Source: Planosporangium sp963837285 (GTDB lineage Bacteria > Actinomycetota > Actinomycetes > Mycobacteriales > Micromonosporaceae). From it: a stretch of DNA of 64,000 bases. Below the pieces are notes generated by a model that ran no database searches, was not told the origin of the DNA, and saw only the letters and a program-made list of their open reading frames with translations. Shown piece by piece: positions 42,554 through 51,674 of this stretch. Numbering within the stretch: position 1 is the first letter of the stretch; each line of letters starts with the position of its first letter. Location of the stretch: assembly GCA_963837285.1 (NCBI GenBank), contig CAWIMS010000005.1, positions 372,001 to 436,000 on the forward strand. Reading direction: 5' to 3'. A program made the translations under genes and the position numbers.

Positions 42554-43750
42554 TCACCCCCGGCCGTCCCCACCTGTCGCGCCTGCCAGTTCCGTTAGCC
42601 GGCGTTCAAGGAAGCGCCGTTCGGCGCCGTCGTCGGTGAGTTGTCGCGCACGTCGATAGGCGTCCCGCGCCTCGTCGGTACGACCGAGACGGCGCAGGAG
42701 TTCGGCCCTGGTCGAGTGCAGGTAGCGGAAGTCGTCGAGACCGAGTTGGTCGACGATGCGCAGGCCCGCCTCGGGGCCTTCGGCCTCGGCGACGGCGATG
42801 GCGCGGTTGAGCTCCACGACGGGCGAGCCGGTCAGGCGGCCGAGCTGGCCGTACAGTGCCGCGATCTGCGCCCAGTCGCACGGCATCTCGGCGTGCAACG
42901 AAGCGATCGCGGCCTGCAGCACGTAGGGCCCACGGCCGCCCAGGGCGAGCGCCCGGTCGATCTCGGCGCGGCCACCGGCGATCTGCTCGTTGTTCCACCG
43001 TGACCGGTCCTGTTCGCCGAGCAGCACCAACTCGCCGTCGCTGAACCGCGTCTCGCGACGGGAGTCGTGCAGGAGCATCATCGCCAGCAGCCCGTGCACC
43101 TCGGGGTCGTCCGGAAGCAGCTCGGCCAGGGCGCGCCCCAACCAGATCGCCTCCGCCGCCAGCTCGTCGCGACCGCCGTAGCCCTCGTTGAAGATCAGGT
43201 AGACGACGGCGAGAACGGCGTCGAGCCGCTCGCGGAGCAGGTGGACCGGTGGCACGCGAAACGGGATCCCCGCGGCTTTGATCTTTCGCTTGGCCCGCAC
43301 CAACCGCTGCGCCATCGTGCGCTCCGGTACCAGGAAGGCGCGGGCGATCTCGTCCGTGGTGAGCCCGCCCAGGGTACGCAGGGTGAGCGCAACCTGCGCC
43401 TCGACCGCGAGCGCCGGATGACAGCAGGTGAAGATGAGCTCCAGGCGCTCGTCCGGAAACGTCGTGGTGTCCATTGGCACCTCCGCACGATCGCCCGCGA
43501 CGAGCAGGCCGAACTTGGTCGCGAGGGTCCGGTCGCGGCGGACGCGATCCGTCGCTCGGTTGCGAGCCGTCGTGATCAACCAGGCGCGCGGGTTGCTGGG
43601 AGCGCCGTCGCGTGGCCATCGGTCGGCGGCCATCGCGAACGCCTCCTGCGCGGCTTCCTCGGCGAGGTCGAAGTCGCCGAGGAAGCCGATCAGGGTGGCC
43701 AGGACGCGGCCCCATTCCTGGCGGAAGACCTGGTCGAGCGTGGCTACCAA
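42554..43750 (-). CDS. ECF sigma factor of the ECF42 type (DUF6596, with TPR-like C-terminus)
   Basis: The product is about 398 aa from TTG 43750. Sigma-70 region 2 has VFRQEWGRVLATLIGFLGDF, EAAQEAFAMAADRWPRDG and PRAWLITTARNRATDRVRR. Region 4 has LTTDEIARAFLVPERTMAQR and LVRAKRKIKAAGI. The long C-terminal part has LIFNEGYGGRDELAAEAIWL and HDSRRETRFSDGELVLL, then TPR-like helices. This pattern defines the ECF42 group, which lacks an anti-sigma factor and is always encoded next to a YCII/DGPF protein, as here. The TTG start is set by GGAGG 4 bases upstream inside the end of that gene, giving a 7-bp overlap and translational coupling. Confidence 0.9.
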   Translation of the reverse strand: MVATLDQVFRQEWGRVLATLIGFLGDFDLAEEAAQEAFAMAADRWPRDGAPSNPRAWLITTARNRATDRVRRDRTLATKFGLLVAGDRAEVPMDTTTFPDERLELIFTCCHPALAVEAQVALTLRTLGGLTTDEIARAFLVPERTMAQRLVRAKRKIKAAGIPFRVPPVHLLRERLDAVLAVVYLIFNEGYGGRDELAAEAIWLGRALAELLPDDPEVHGLLAMMLLHDSRRETRFSDGELVLLGEQDRSRWNNEQIAGGRAEIDRALALGGRGPYVLQAAIASLHAEMPCDWAQIAALYGQLGRLTGSPVVELNRAIAVAEAEGPEAGLRIVDQLGLDDFRYLHSTRAELLRRLGRTDEARDAYRRARQLTDDGAERRFLERRLTELAGATGGDGRG

Positions 43751-44091
43751 TACACCTCCGAGGGGCGGATCTCCACGGCGCCACCGTAGCGTGCGGCAGG
43801 GACGCGGGAGGCCACCTCGATGGCCGCGTCGATGTCGTCGGCCTCGAGGATGAACCAACCGCCGACGGCCTCCTTCATCCCGACGAACGGGCCGTCCGTT
43901 GTCAGGGTCTTGCCGCCCTCGACCCGCACCGTGGTCGCGTTCTCGGGCAGGCCCATCGGCAGTCCGGGAGTGACGCCCGGCGTCTGGTTGATCCCTTGGT
44001 AGTCGGCGTAGACCTGCTTCTGCTCCTCCTCGGAGAGCGTGGCCTGTCGCTCGAGCGCGGGGCCTTGGTAGATCAGCATGATGTACTTCAT
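43744..44091 (-). CDS. YCII-related (DGPF) protein, partner of the ECF42 sigma factor
   Basis: The product is 115 aa. The YCII fold starts MKYIMLIYQGPALERQATLS and carries TLTTDGPFVGMKEAVGGWFI, the D-G-P-F motif that names the group. It ends PAARYGGAVEIRPSEVYW, also highly conserved. DGPF proteins are presumed to be small enzymes or sensors working with ECF42 factors; their activity is unproven. The gene precedes and overlaps the sigma-factor gene on the minus strand. GAGGAGGAAGCG lies just before ATG 44091. Confidence 0.93.
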   Translation of the reverse strand: MKYIMLIYQGPALERQATLSEEEQKQVYADYQGINQTPGVTPGLPMGLPENATTVRVEGGKTLTTDGPFVGMKEAVGGWFILEADDIDAAIEVASRVPAARYGGAVEIRPSEVYW

Positions 44092-44348
44092 CGCTTCCTC
44101 CTCGTCACTACCCGATGGTCACGCAGTAAGACGAACGACGAGCCAGGAAATCGACAGCTCGACACCGGAAATACTGACCTCCCCGTACTTGTGAGGATGC
44201 GGCGGGCGGCCGAACCGGCGTCAGCGGCCTGCGGCATTGACATCGATGTGGGCGAATGATTCGATTGTTAATCGTTCTTCCTATCCCTTTTCGGCTGAAT
44301 GCCCCGTCGCTGGTCATGATCGGCCACCTGTGCGTGAGGAGAAAGCCC

Positions 44349-46256
44349 ATGCAGCCGCCACGTCAAGGTTCATCGCGACGCCATTTCCTGCGCGGCTCGG
44401 CCGCCGTCGGCGCGGGGCTCGCCGGAGCGATCGGATTCGGTACCACGGCCGAGGCGGCACCGGGTGGTCCGGCGGGACTGGCGGCGCCGGTCAGTGCCGC
44501 ACAGAAGGGCTGGCGGCCCGGTCAGCGCGCCACGGTGCTGGTCAACAATGTCGGGTACGAACTCGGTGGACCCAAGCGCGCGATCATCGCCGTTCCGGCC
44601 GCCGGCCACCGGGACCTCCGGTTCGAGCTGGTCGACGCCACGACCGGGAACGTGGTGCACAAGGGCGCCGCCCGGTACGCCGGCCCGGTCACGGACTGGC
44701 TGGCCACCCACTACCCCGAGATCCCGTGCTATTACTGGGTCGCGGACTTCTCGTCGGTCGCGTCGGCGGGTGAGTATCTGCTGTCCACAGAGGACGGCGG
44801 GTCCTTCCCGTTCCGGATCGAAGCGTCCTTGTTCGAGCGCCGCACCCTCGGCCACATCGCCCACTATTTCAAGGACTCGCGGTCGTCCGGCCAGTTCGAC
44901 AAGGCCGACCGCAGCCTGCCCGTGAAGGGTTCCACCACCCGGGTCGACGCGCACGGCGGCTGGTACGACGCCGCCGCCGACTGGGGCAAACACTTCACCC
45001 AGCTGTCGAATCTGTCCTACTTCAACACCCTGTCGATCCCGCTCACCGCGTGGGTGCTGTTCGCCTCGTACGACCAGCTCAACAAGCGGGGCGACACCAA
45101 CCTGGTCGGTCTGACCGCCTGGCTGCTCGACGAGGGCATGTTCGGCGCGGACTTCCTCACGCGGGTGCACCCGAAGGGTTTGTCGTTCTACAGTTCGGTG
45201 TCCCAACCGGAAGCCGACGACCTCAGCGTGGATCCGACCCAGCGCAGCCTGAGCGCGCATCAGGTCAGCTACCGGGAGGGCGGCGGCCTCGCGATCGCCG
45301 CGCTCGCGAAAGCCAGCACCTACGCCGTGTCCGGCGAATACGGCAACGCCGACTACCTGGCCGCCGCCGAGGACGCCTTCGCCTACCTGCAGGCCAACAA
45401 CGGCCGCATCGTGGGCGACGGCAAGGAGAACATCCTCGACGACTACAACGTCCTGCTCGCCGCCGTCGAACTGACCAAGGCAACCCACAAACCGGAGTAC
45501 CACCAGGTGGCCGACGCCCGCGCGAAGAGCCTGCTGAACCGGCTCACCACCTGGCACACCTACCACGACTACTGGCGCGCCGACGACGCCGACCGGCCGT
45601 TCTTCCACCCCTCCGACGCCGGACTACCGGTGGTCAGCCTGCTCGCATACGCCGACATCGCCGACCCGGCGACGCGCGGCCAGGTGCTCGCCGCGGTACG
45701 CCGGTCGCTGGAGTTCGAACTGACGGTCACCCGGGAGGTGAACAACCCGTTCGGGTACGCGCGCCAACTCGTCCAGGACGCGTCCGGCCACCGGTACAGC
45801 AGCTTCTTCTTCCCACACAACGTGACCCCACGGACCAACGACGCGTGGTGGCAGGGAGAGAACGCCCGGCTGGCGTCACTCGCCACGGCCGCCCGGCTCG
45901 CCGCGGCCTCGACCACCGACACGCGGTTCGCCGCACGGCTCCGTGAGTACGCCACCGACCAGCTCAACTGGATCCTCGGCGTCAACCCGTTCGACGTGTG
46001 CATGCTCGACGGCTCGGGCCGCGACACCACACCGTTGTACCTGGAGTACGCCGACGGTGCCACCGACGGGTCCTGGCGCTGGCTGCGATCGGCGGGCGGC
46101 ATCGTCAACGGCATCACCGGCCGTTCCGACGACGGCCGCGGTATCGAATGGGACCCGGGCGTGGCGAGCAGCGGGCCGAACACCGACTGGCGCTGGCTGG
46201 AGCAGTGGCTGCCGCACTCGACCTGGTACCTGTACGCGGTCACGATCAGGGTCTGA
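44349..46256 (+). CDS. Tat-exported glycoside hydrolase family 9 enzyme
   Basis: The product is 635 aa. A twin-arginine signal (SSRRHFLRGSAAVGAGLAGA) at residues 7-26 is followed by cleavage near AEA-AP. An Ig-like CelD_N domain comes next (VLVNNVGYELGGPKRAIIAV, FELVDATTGNVVH), then the GH9 barrel. The paired catalytic aspartates are in DAHGGWYDAAADWGKHF, and a proton-donor Glu candidate is in DAWWQGENARLA. GH9 enzymes cleave beta-1,4-glucans or related beta-glycosides by inversion; the exact substrate is not clear. Around 44270 an A+T-rich CGATT-GTT-AATCG palindrome lies upstream and may be control DNA. ATG 44349 follows GAGGAGAAAG. Confidence 0.87.
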   Translation: MQPPRQGSSRRHFLRGSAAVGAGLAGAIGFGTTAEAAPGGPAGLAAPVSAAQKGWRPGQRATVLVNNVGYELGGPKRAIIAVPAAGHRDLRFELVDATTGNVVHKGAARYAGPVTDWLATHYPEIPCYYWVADFSSVASAGEYLLSTEDGGSFPFRIEASLFERRTLGHIAHYFKDSRSSGQFDKADRSLPVKGSTTRVDAHGGWYDAAADWGKHFTQLSNLSYFNTLSIPLTAWVLFASYDQLNKRGDTNLVGLTAWLLDEGMFGADFLTRVHPKGLSFYSSVSQPEADDLSVDPTQRSLSAHQVSYREGGGLAIAALAKASTYAVSGEYGNADYLAAAEDAFAYLQANNGRIVGDGKENILDDYNVLLAAVELTKATHKPEYHQVADARAKSLLNRLTTWHTYHDYWRADDADRPFFHPSDAGLPVVSLLAYADIADPATRGQVLAAVRRSLEFELTVTREVNNPFGYARQLVQDASGHRYSSFFFPHNVTPRTNDAWWQGENARLASLATAARLAAASTTDTRFAARLREYATDQLNWILGVNPFDVCMLDGSGRDTTPLYLEYADGATDGSWRWLRSAGGIVNGITGRSDDGRGIEWDPGVASSGPNTDWRWLEQWLPHSTWYLYAVTIRV

Positions 46257-46344
46257 CCGGCGTGCTGTTGCGAGCCGGGCAGCGGCGGGACGGTAGGTGA
46301 GTGCCGGACGCCGAACGTCCGGAATGCGGGTTACGGTCCCCGCT

Positions 46345-47052
46345 ATGGACATGCTGACGGGCGAGCAGATCGCCGAGAACAACCTGACCGACTGGCGCAA
46401 GCTGGGTCAGGGACTCCATGCCCGCTACCTGGTCGGCGATTTCGGCGCCGGCGCACGGTTCATCACCGCCGTGGGCGAGGCGGGCGACGCGCTCGGCCAC
46501 CACCCGCGCGTGACGATCGGCGCCGGGTACGTGGATTTCAAGCTGATCAGCGACGACGCCGTCTACCGCGACGGCGAGGGTACCGAGCACGTCGTCGAAT
46601 GGGTGACCCAGCGGGACGTCGACCTGGCGCGACGGATCAGTGAGATCGCCGCCGAGCGGGCGGTCGATGCCGACCCGGCCTCGATCACCACGATCGAGCT
46701 CGCTCTCGACACGGCGCACGCGGCCACGATCGCCCCGGTGTGGGCTGCCCTGCTGACCGGGAGTACGGAGGCCCGGGGCCGCGGGACCATCGGCGACGAC
46801 GTCCGGGACGCCATGGGAAGAGTACCGATCCTGTGGTTCCAGGACACCGACGAGCATGAGACCCCGCGTCAGCGGTTCCACGTCGACGTCTGGGTGCCAC
46901 CAGAGGTGGCCGAGCAGCGGATCGCCGCCGCCGTCACCGCCGGCGGGATCGTCGTCGATGACAGCCAGGCGCCCTCGTACACCGTCATTTCCGACCAGGA
47001 CGGCAACAAGGCGTGCGTGTGTACGACACTGCCCGCGGCGCCGAAGCCGTGA
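46345..47052 (+). CDS. 4a-hydroxytetrahydrobiopterin dehydratase fused to VOC/glyoxalase-like domain
   Basis: The product is 235 aa. Residues 1-100 are a pterin-4a-carbinolamine dehydratase-type fold (MLTGEQIAENNLTDWRKLGQ, GDFGAGARFITAVGEAGDAL, then GHHPRVTIGAGYVDFKLISD with the H-H-P motif). Residues 115-235 are a vicinal-oxygen-chelate-like domain (TIELALDTAHAATIAPVWAA, QRFHVDVWVPPEVAEQRIAA). Fusion of the two is seen in other actinobacteria, but the role is unclear. It may recycle or modify a pterin-like cofactor. I start at ATG 46345, since upstream codons are not conserved. It stands alone, 88 bases after the GH9 gene. Confidence 0.82.
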   Translation: MDMLTGEQIAENNLTDWRKLGQGLHARYLVGDFGAGARFITAVGEAGDALGHHPRVTIGAGYVDFKLISDDAVYRDGEGTEHVVEWVTQRDVDLARRISEIAAERAVDADPASITTIELALDTAHAATIAPVWAALLTGSTEARGRGTIGDDVRDAMGRVPILWFQDTDEHETPRQRFHVDVWVPPEVAEQRIAAAVTAGGIVVDDSQAPSYTVISDQDGNKACVCTTLPAAPKP

Positions 47053-47292
47053 CCCGGTAGCGCCGATGTGGCGGCGCTACCGGTGGATTCCGATCGTCCC
47101 GGCGCCGGGACACGCCACCTCGAGGTCCGGGCCAGCCCGACGGCAACGCGGACCAGGTGATGCGCCAACACGCCGAGCTCGACCAGGATCAGCGCTCGCT
47201 CCACCAGTCCGAGCATCCCCCGGTGGGACGTCACGCCTGCCGCGCGGGCTTCGCTTGACCGCGGAGGGCGCTCGCCACGTATCGTCGGCGCC
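47053..47292. other. 240-bp gap with a possible minus-strand remnant
   Basis: On the minus strand one frame reads GMLGLVERALILVELGVLAH and HLVRVAVGLARTSRW, hydrophobic like a membrane helix. It lacks support on either side. No regulatory element was identified for the FMN reductase, whose GTG start at 47293 directly follows GTCGGCGCC. Confidence 0.3.
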
Positions 47293-47976
47293 GTGACGCG
47301 CTTGCTGCTGATTTCCGGCAATACCAACGAGGAATCCCTACACACCGCCGCGCTGAACACCGCGGCCCGGTACGCGCCCTCGGGTATCACCGCGACCCTG
47401 TACGGCAGGTTACGTGCACTTCCGGCGTACCTGCCCGGTGCGCAGCCGCCGCCCGGCGAGGTGGCCGATCTGCGGTGGCAGGTCGGCGCCGCGGACGCCG
47501 TGCTGTTCTGCACCCCGGAGTACGCCGGTTCGCTGCCGGGCAGCCTGAAGAACCTGCTCGACTGGCTCATCGACACCCGCGACCTGGACGGTATGCCGGT
47601 GGCCTGGCTGTCGGTGGCCACCGCCGGCCAGGACGACGGCGCCCGCGCCATGCTGGAGACCGTGCTCGGCCTGGCCAACGCACGAGTACTGCGAGCCGCC
47701 TGCATCCGCATCCCGCTCAGCCCGAACTCCGTCGACGGAGACGGCATCGTCACCGACCCGCGGCTGCACACAGCCCTGCGCGACATGCTGCGGGCGCTCG
47801 CACAGACCATCGCTCCGCAGCCGGCGCGGCCGGCGCAGACACCCTCCTGGCAGGCGTATTCGAGCGTATTCCCGCTGGTCAGCCGGCCCGATGCATGGTC
47901 CTACCGGGACAGCCGCAACCAGCAGCGCCCGTGGCAGCAGCCCGGCTCCGGCAACCGGCCCGGGCCCGGCAGCTAG
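47293..47976 (+). CDS. NADPH-dependent FMN reductase family protein
   Basis: The product is 227 aa, a flavodoxin-like fold: LLLISGNTNEESLHTAALNT (phosphate loop, S-G-N-T-N-E-E-S), VLFCTPEYAGSLPGSLKNLL (flavin-stacking P-E-Y) and LDWLIDTRDLDGMPVAWLSV. The family reduces FMN or chromate and quinones with NAD(P)H. The C-terminal 50 residues are a proline/glutamine/glycine-rich tail outside the fold. GTG 47293 is chosen because the conserved MTRLLLISG begins there. Its stop at 47974-47976 overlaps the stop of the converging GGDEF-STAND gene. Confidence 0.85.
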   Translation: MTRLLLISGNTNEESLHTAALNTAARYAPSGITATLYGRLRALPAYLPGAQPPPGEVADLRWQVGAADAVLFCTPEYAGSLPGSLKNLLDWLIDTRDLDGMPVAWLSVATAGQDDGARAMLETVLGLANARVLRAACIRIPLSPNSVDGDGIVTDPRLHTALRDMLRALAQTIAPQPARPAQTPSWQAYSSVFPLVSRPDAWSYRDSRNQQRPWQQPGSGNRPGPGS

Positions 47977-50900
47977 GCGAAGCTGGTCGGATCCACGTCG
48001 AGGGCGGCGGCAACGAGAGCATCGAGGTCCATGCGCCGCCCGGTGGCCATAGCGGCCGTCACCTCGGTCTCGGTGAGCACGGCCCGGATACGGCGCAGTG
48101 TCGCCTCCCGGACAACCGACTGGCGCTTGTTCATCGGCGTACCGTCGTGCTCGCGGATCGCTTCCACCGCGCCGAGCATCCGGGCGGCTCGCGGTGTGTC
48201 CACGGTGCTGAGCAGATCCACGAGGGAGCTGAACGTGTAGAGGACCGCGAACCGGTCGCCGAATCCGTGGTGTTGGCGGATGGCGAACACGAACCGGCGG
48301 TACGCCTCGACCGGGTTGCCCTCCAGGCGCGCGAGCCGCCCGAGGATATGGGTGGCGTATGCCTCGTTGCAGATGTCCCCGATCTGCCGGGTGATCTCTA
48401 CGGCTTCGGCGAGCAACGGCCGGGCGGCGGCGGCATCGCCACAGTCGACATGGACATCGCCGAGAGCGACCAGGTCCAGCGTGAGTCCGCGGAGGTTGCC
48501 GAGTTCCCGGGACAGTTCGATGTCGTGCGGGAGGAGTTCGCGGGCGCTGTCCAGGTCGCCCTCGAAAAGGGCGATGGTGGACAGATTGCCGCGCGCCGCG
48601 GAAAGGACGCCGTCGCGCTTCCCGTGCGCCTCCTTGATCGCGATGCATTCGCTGAAGCAGGCCCGGGCCCGGTCGATGTCACCCGCATCCCTCGCGACCA
48701 GCCCGACCACGTTGAGTGCCTTCGCGACGAGGTCGGCGTGGCCGAGTTCGCGACCGATCCGCAGGCTTTCCTCGCTCAGCGACCGGGCGGCCGCATGATC
48801 GTCCTGCTTCACCGCGAGGAACGCCGCCGACTCGAGCAGCCATCCCCGCACGTCATCCGGCAACGGTCGATCCATCGCCGCGGTGCTCAGCCGGCTGTGC
48901 CATTCCCGGCCCTCACGGATGTGCCAACCCTTCTGCCAGTACCGTCTGATGCCGAGCACGATCCGGGCGGCGGCCGGTGCGTCGCCGTCGGCGATCGCCC
49001 GGTTGTACGCGGCTCGCAGGTTGAGGTACTCCCGGCTGACCTGCGTGTACCACGTGCCCCCGTCGGTGCCGGCCAGTCCCTGGTCGGCACGTTCGGCGAA
49101 CGCGGCGAAGTACGCCGCGTGGCGACGGGCCACCCCGTCCTCGTCCGCGGCGGCGGCGAGCCGTTCGCCCGCGTACGCCCGGATGGTCTCCAGCATGGTG
49201 TACCTGGTCCCGTCCGGGGCGTGCTGCACACCGAGGAGGTTGCGATCGACCAGCCCGACCAGTCGCTCGGTGAGCCGGCCCTCGGTCGTGTCGAGAGTCG
49301 CGTCAGTGGTACCGCCCGGCAGGCAGACCGCGGGAATCGCCTCAGCCGGGCAGCCGCCGACGAAGACCGCCAACCGGATCAGCAGTTCCTGGTCGTCCGC
49401 GTCGAGCAGAGCGAAGCTCCAGTCCATGGTGGCCCGCAGCGTCCGCTGCCGCGCCGGCAGATCCTGCGGCCCCGCCATCGGCAGCTCGAAGCGCTCGTTC
49501 AACTGAGCCAGGATCAGAGCCGGCGAGAGCACGTCGCAGTTGGCCGCGGTCAGTTCGATGGCCAGCGGAAGCCCGTCCAGACGGCAGCACACCTCGGCGG
49601 CCGCACGCAGGTCCTCCGGGGTGAAGGTCAGTCCGTAGACCGCCTCGGTGGCCCGCTTGACGAACAGCGCCAGCGCCGGCGAGGCGGTCAGCGCCGCGGC
49701 CGCCTCCTCCGGCTGGGCCGGCAGCCGATCCAGGACGGGCACCGGCAGCGGCAGGACGGGGTACACCTGCTCGCCGGACAGCCGCAGCCGTTGCCTACTG
49801 GTGACCAGTACCCGTACCCCCGGCGCGGCGGCCAGCAGCGTCGCCACGAACGAGCTCGCGCTGAGCACGTGCTCGAAGTTGTCCAGCACCAGCAGCAGTT
49901 CCAGGCCGCTCAGCGTCCGGATGACGGTGTCGGCCAACGGCTCGTCCGCGCCGTCGGGCACCTCCAGGACCCCGGCGATGGTCGCGACCACCAACTCGGT
50001 CGTGGTGGCCTCGGCGAGGGACACGAACACGGCCCCGTCGGCGTACTCGTCGGCCGTCGCCTCCGCCGCGGCCACCGACAGCCGGGTCTTGCCGATTCCA
50101 CCGGCGCCGGTGAGCGTGACCAGCCGCCGCTCGGCCAGGAGGTCGGTCAGCCGCGCGATGTCGCGCTCACGGCCCACCAGGCTGCTCACCACGGCGGGCA
50201 GCCGCCGACGGGCCCGCTCGGCCCGGGCCAGCAGTGCCGAGGACACCCCCCAGTCACCGTTGCCGCCCTGCTCCAGGTGCCCGCCATCGGCGAGTCGCAT
50301 CAGCTCACGGCGCACGCGGGCGACCAGGCCGCCACTGCGCCGGGCCAGCCAGCGCACCAGGTCCGGTGCCGGTTCGCCGTGCAGTGTCGTCCGTAGCCAG
50401 ACATGCAGCGCCGACGCGGACAGCGGCGCCAGCACCGCGGTGTCCAGCAGCGGCACCGGCGGGGGCGGCCCAACCGGGTCGTGGACGGCCTGCACCAGGC
50501 CGACCACCCGCGCCTCCCCCGAGCCGACCAGGGCCCGCAGGTGACCGTTCACCTCGGCGCCGTCCACATCGGTGTCGGCCAGCACCAGTACCCGGTCGGC
50601 CCACCTGTCCGGATCGTTGATGGCGTCGACGTCGTCGATCAGGCTGCCCATGCCGCGCACCGTGAACCCGCGCAGACGGGCGAGCTTTCCCATCTCGGCC
50701 AGGAACCGGCTGTGCCCGGCCCCCCGCTCTCCGACGATCCGCAGCGCGCCACGCCCCCGGGCGTCCAACTGGACGAGGAAGTCCCGGGCGATCGCCATCG
50801 CCGCGTCCCGCTCCAGGAGCCGGCCCGAACCCCCGCCGCCATCCGCCGGTAGGTCGTCGCCGACGGCTCGTCCCCGACCCCGCCGCTTGGCCAGATAGTT

Positions 50901-51380
50901 GCGGCGGTCAGCGACCTCGATCAGCCCGTCGCGGTCGACCGCGTCGTCCGGATAGGTCGCCAATCCGAGACTGACCGAGATCGACAGCGGCGGATCTCCG
51001 TGGAACGGCACCGCACCGATGCGCTCCACCAGCCGCGACGCGACCTTCATCGCCTCCGCCGCGCCGGTCTCCGGCAGCACCACCACGAACTCGTCACCGC
51101 CGTAGCGCACCAGCACGTCGGCGCCGCGGATCACGACCATCGCACGCTCGACGACCGCCCGCAGCACCGCATCGCCACGGGGGTGGCCGTATACGTCATT
51201 AACCGTCTTAAAATGGTCGATATCAAACACGAAGATCGAGCAGTAGCCACCGGTGAGCCGGGCCCGTGCGACCGCCCCATCGACACAGTCATCCAGACCA
51301 CCACGCGCGAGCGCGCCGGTGACAGCGTCGGTGAGCAGCGTGTGGAGAACACCGTGCCCGACATCAGGTGGTTTGGTCAC
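47973..51380 (-). CDS. Diguanylate cyclase (GGDEF) fused to STAND ATPase and TPR repeats
   Basis: The product is 1135 aa. Residues 15-170 form a GGDEF domain that appears active: metal-binding Asp in FVFDIDHFKTVNDVYGH, signature RYGGDEFVVV at 92-101, and an RGAD inhibitory site just before it. Residues about 190-370 are a degenerate AAA-like module (GERGAGHSRF where a P-loop would be). From 400 an NB-ARC-type ATPase follows (VVSSLVGRERDIARL, P-loop GAGGIGKTRLSVA at 425, LLLVLDNFEHVL). The last 450 residues are TPR-like helices. No HTH is visible at the C-terminus. The fusion would tie c-di-GMP synthesis to a nucleotide-switched platform; the input is unknown. ATG 51380. No operon partner is seen. 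Confidence 0.85.
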   Translation of the reverse strand: MTKPPDVGHGVLHTLLTDAVTGALARGGLDDCVDGAVARARLTGGYCSIFVFDIDHFKTVNDVYGHPRGDAVLRAVVERAMVVIRGADVLVRYGGDEFVVVLPETGAAEAMKVASRLVERIGAVPFHGDPPLSISVSLGLATYPDDAVDRDGLIEVADRRNYLAKRRGRGRAVGDDLPADGGGGSGRLLERDAAMAIARDFLVQLDARGRGALRIVGERGAGHSRFLAEMGKLARLRGFTVRGMGSLIDDVDAINDPDRWADRVLVLADTDVDGAEVNGHLRALVGSGEARVVGLVQAVHDPVGPPPPVPLLDTAVLAPLSASALHVWLRTTLHGEPAPDLVRWLARRSGGLVARVRRELMRLADGGHLEQGGNGDWGVSSALLARAERARRRLPAVVSSLVGRERDIARLTDLLAERRLVTLTGAGGIGKTRLSVAAAEATADEYADGAVFVSLAEATTTELVVATIAGVLEVPDGADEPLADTVIRTLSGLELLLVLDNFEHVLSASSFVATLLAAAPGVRVLVTSRQRLRLSGEQVYPVLPLPVPVLDRLPAQPEEAAAALTASPALALFVKRATEAVYGLTFTPEDLRAAAEVCCRLDGLPLAIELTAANCDVLSPALILAQLNERFELPMAGPQDLPARQRTLRATMDWSFALLDADDQELLIRLAVFVGGCPAEAIPAVCLPGGTTDATLDTTEGRLTERLVGLVDRNLLGVQHAPDGTRYTMLETIRAYAGERLAAAADEDGVARRHAAYFAAFAERADQGLAGTDGGTWYTQVSREYLNLRAAYNRAIADGDAPAAARIVLGIRRYWQKGWHIREGREWHSRLSTAAMDRPLPDDVRGWLLESAAFLAVKQDDHAAARSLSEESLRIGRELGHADLVAKALNVVGLVARDAGDIDRARACFSECIAIKEAHGKRDGVLSAARGNLSTIALFEGDLDSARELLPHDIELSRELGNLRGLTLDLVALGDVHVDCGDAAAARPLLAEAVEITRQIGDICNEAYATHILGRLARLEGNPVEAYRRFVFAIRQHHGFGDRFAVLYTFSSLVDLLSTVDTPRAARMLGAVEAIREHDGTPMNKRQSVVREATLRRIRAVLTETEVTAAMATGRRMDLDALVAAALDVDPTSFA

Positions 51381-51674
51381 GGCGCTCCATTAGCGATAGA
51401 CGACCGGTCTCCCGCAATCTCGAGCCGGCCACCGAGCACCGGCGCCGGCATGATCCGACGCCGTCGGCGGCTGCCTCGCGGCACGGACGGTAACCGAACT
51501 GGCCGTCAGCCGGTACCGTCTGTACGGTTATCCAAAATAAGCCAAACGCTCGCGTCTACTGGGTCGTTGGCCAGGCTACCCCAGGTATTCATCGATCACA
51601 TCCGGTCACCGGGTGCCTCCGTGCCTGTCTGGACGCCGCCGGGCACTGGCATGAGCAACGCCAGGAGGGACGTC

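Noticed and set aside
44370..45608. Minus-strand ORF of 412 codons under the GH9 gene
   Set aside because: Shadow of the GH9 coding frame; no motif.
47475..50396. Plus-strand ORF of 973 codons
   Set aside because: It covers the GGDEF-STAND-TPR gene on the other strand and part of the FMN reductase in another frame, and shows no recognisable motif.
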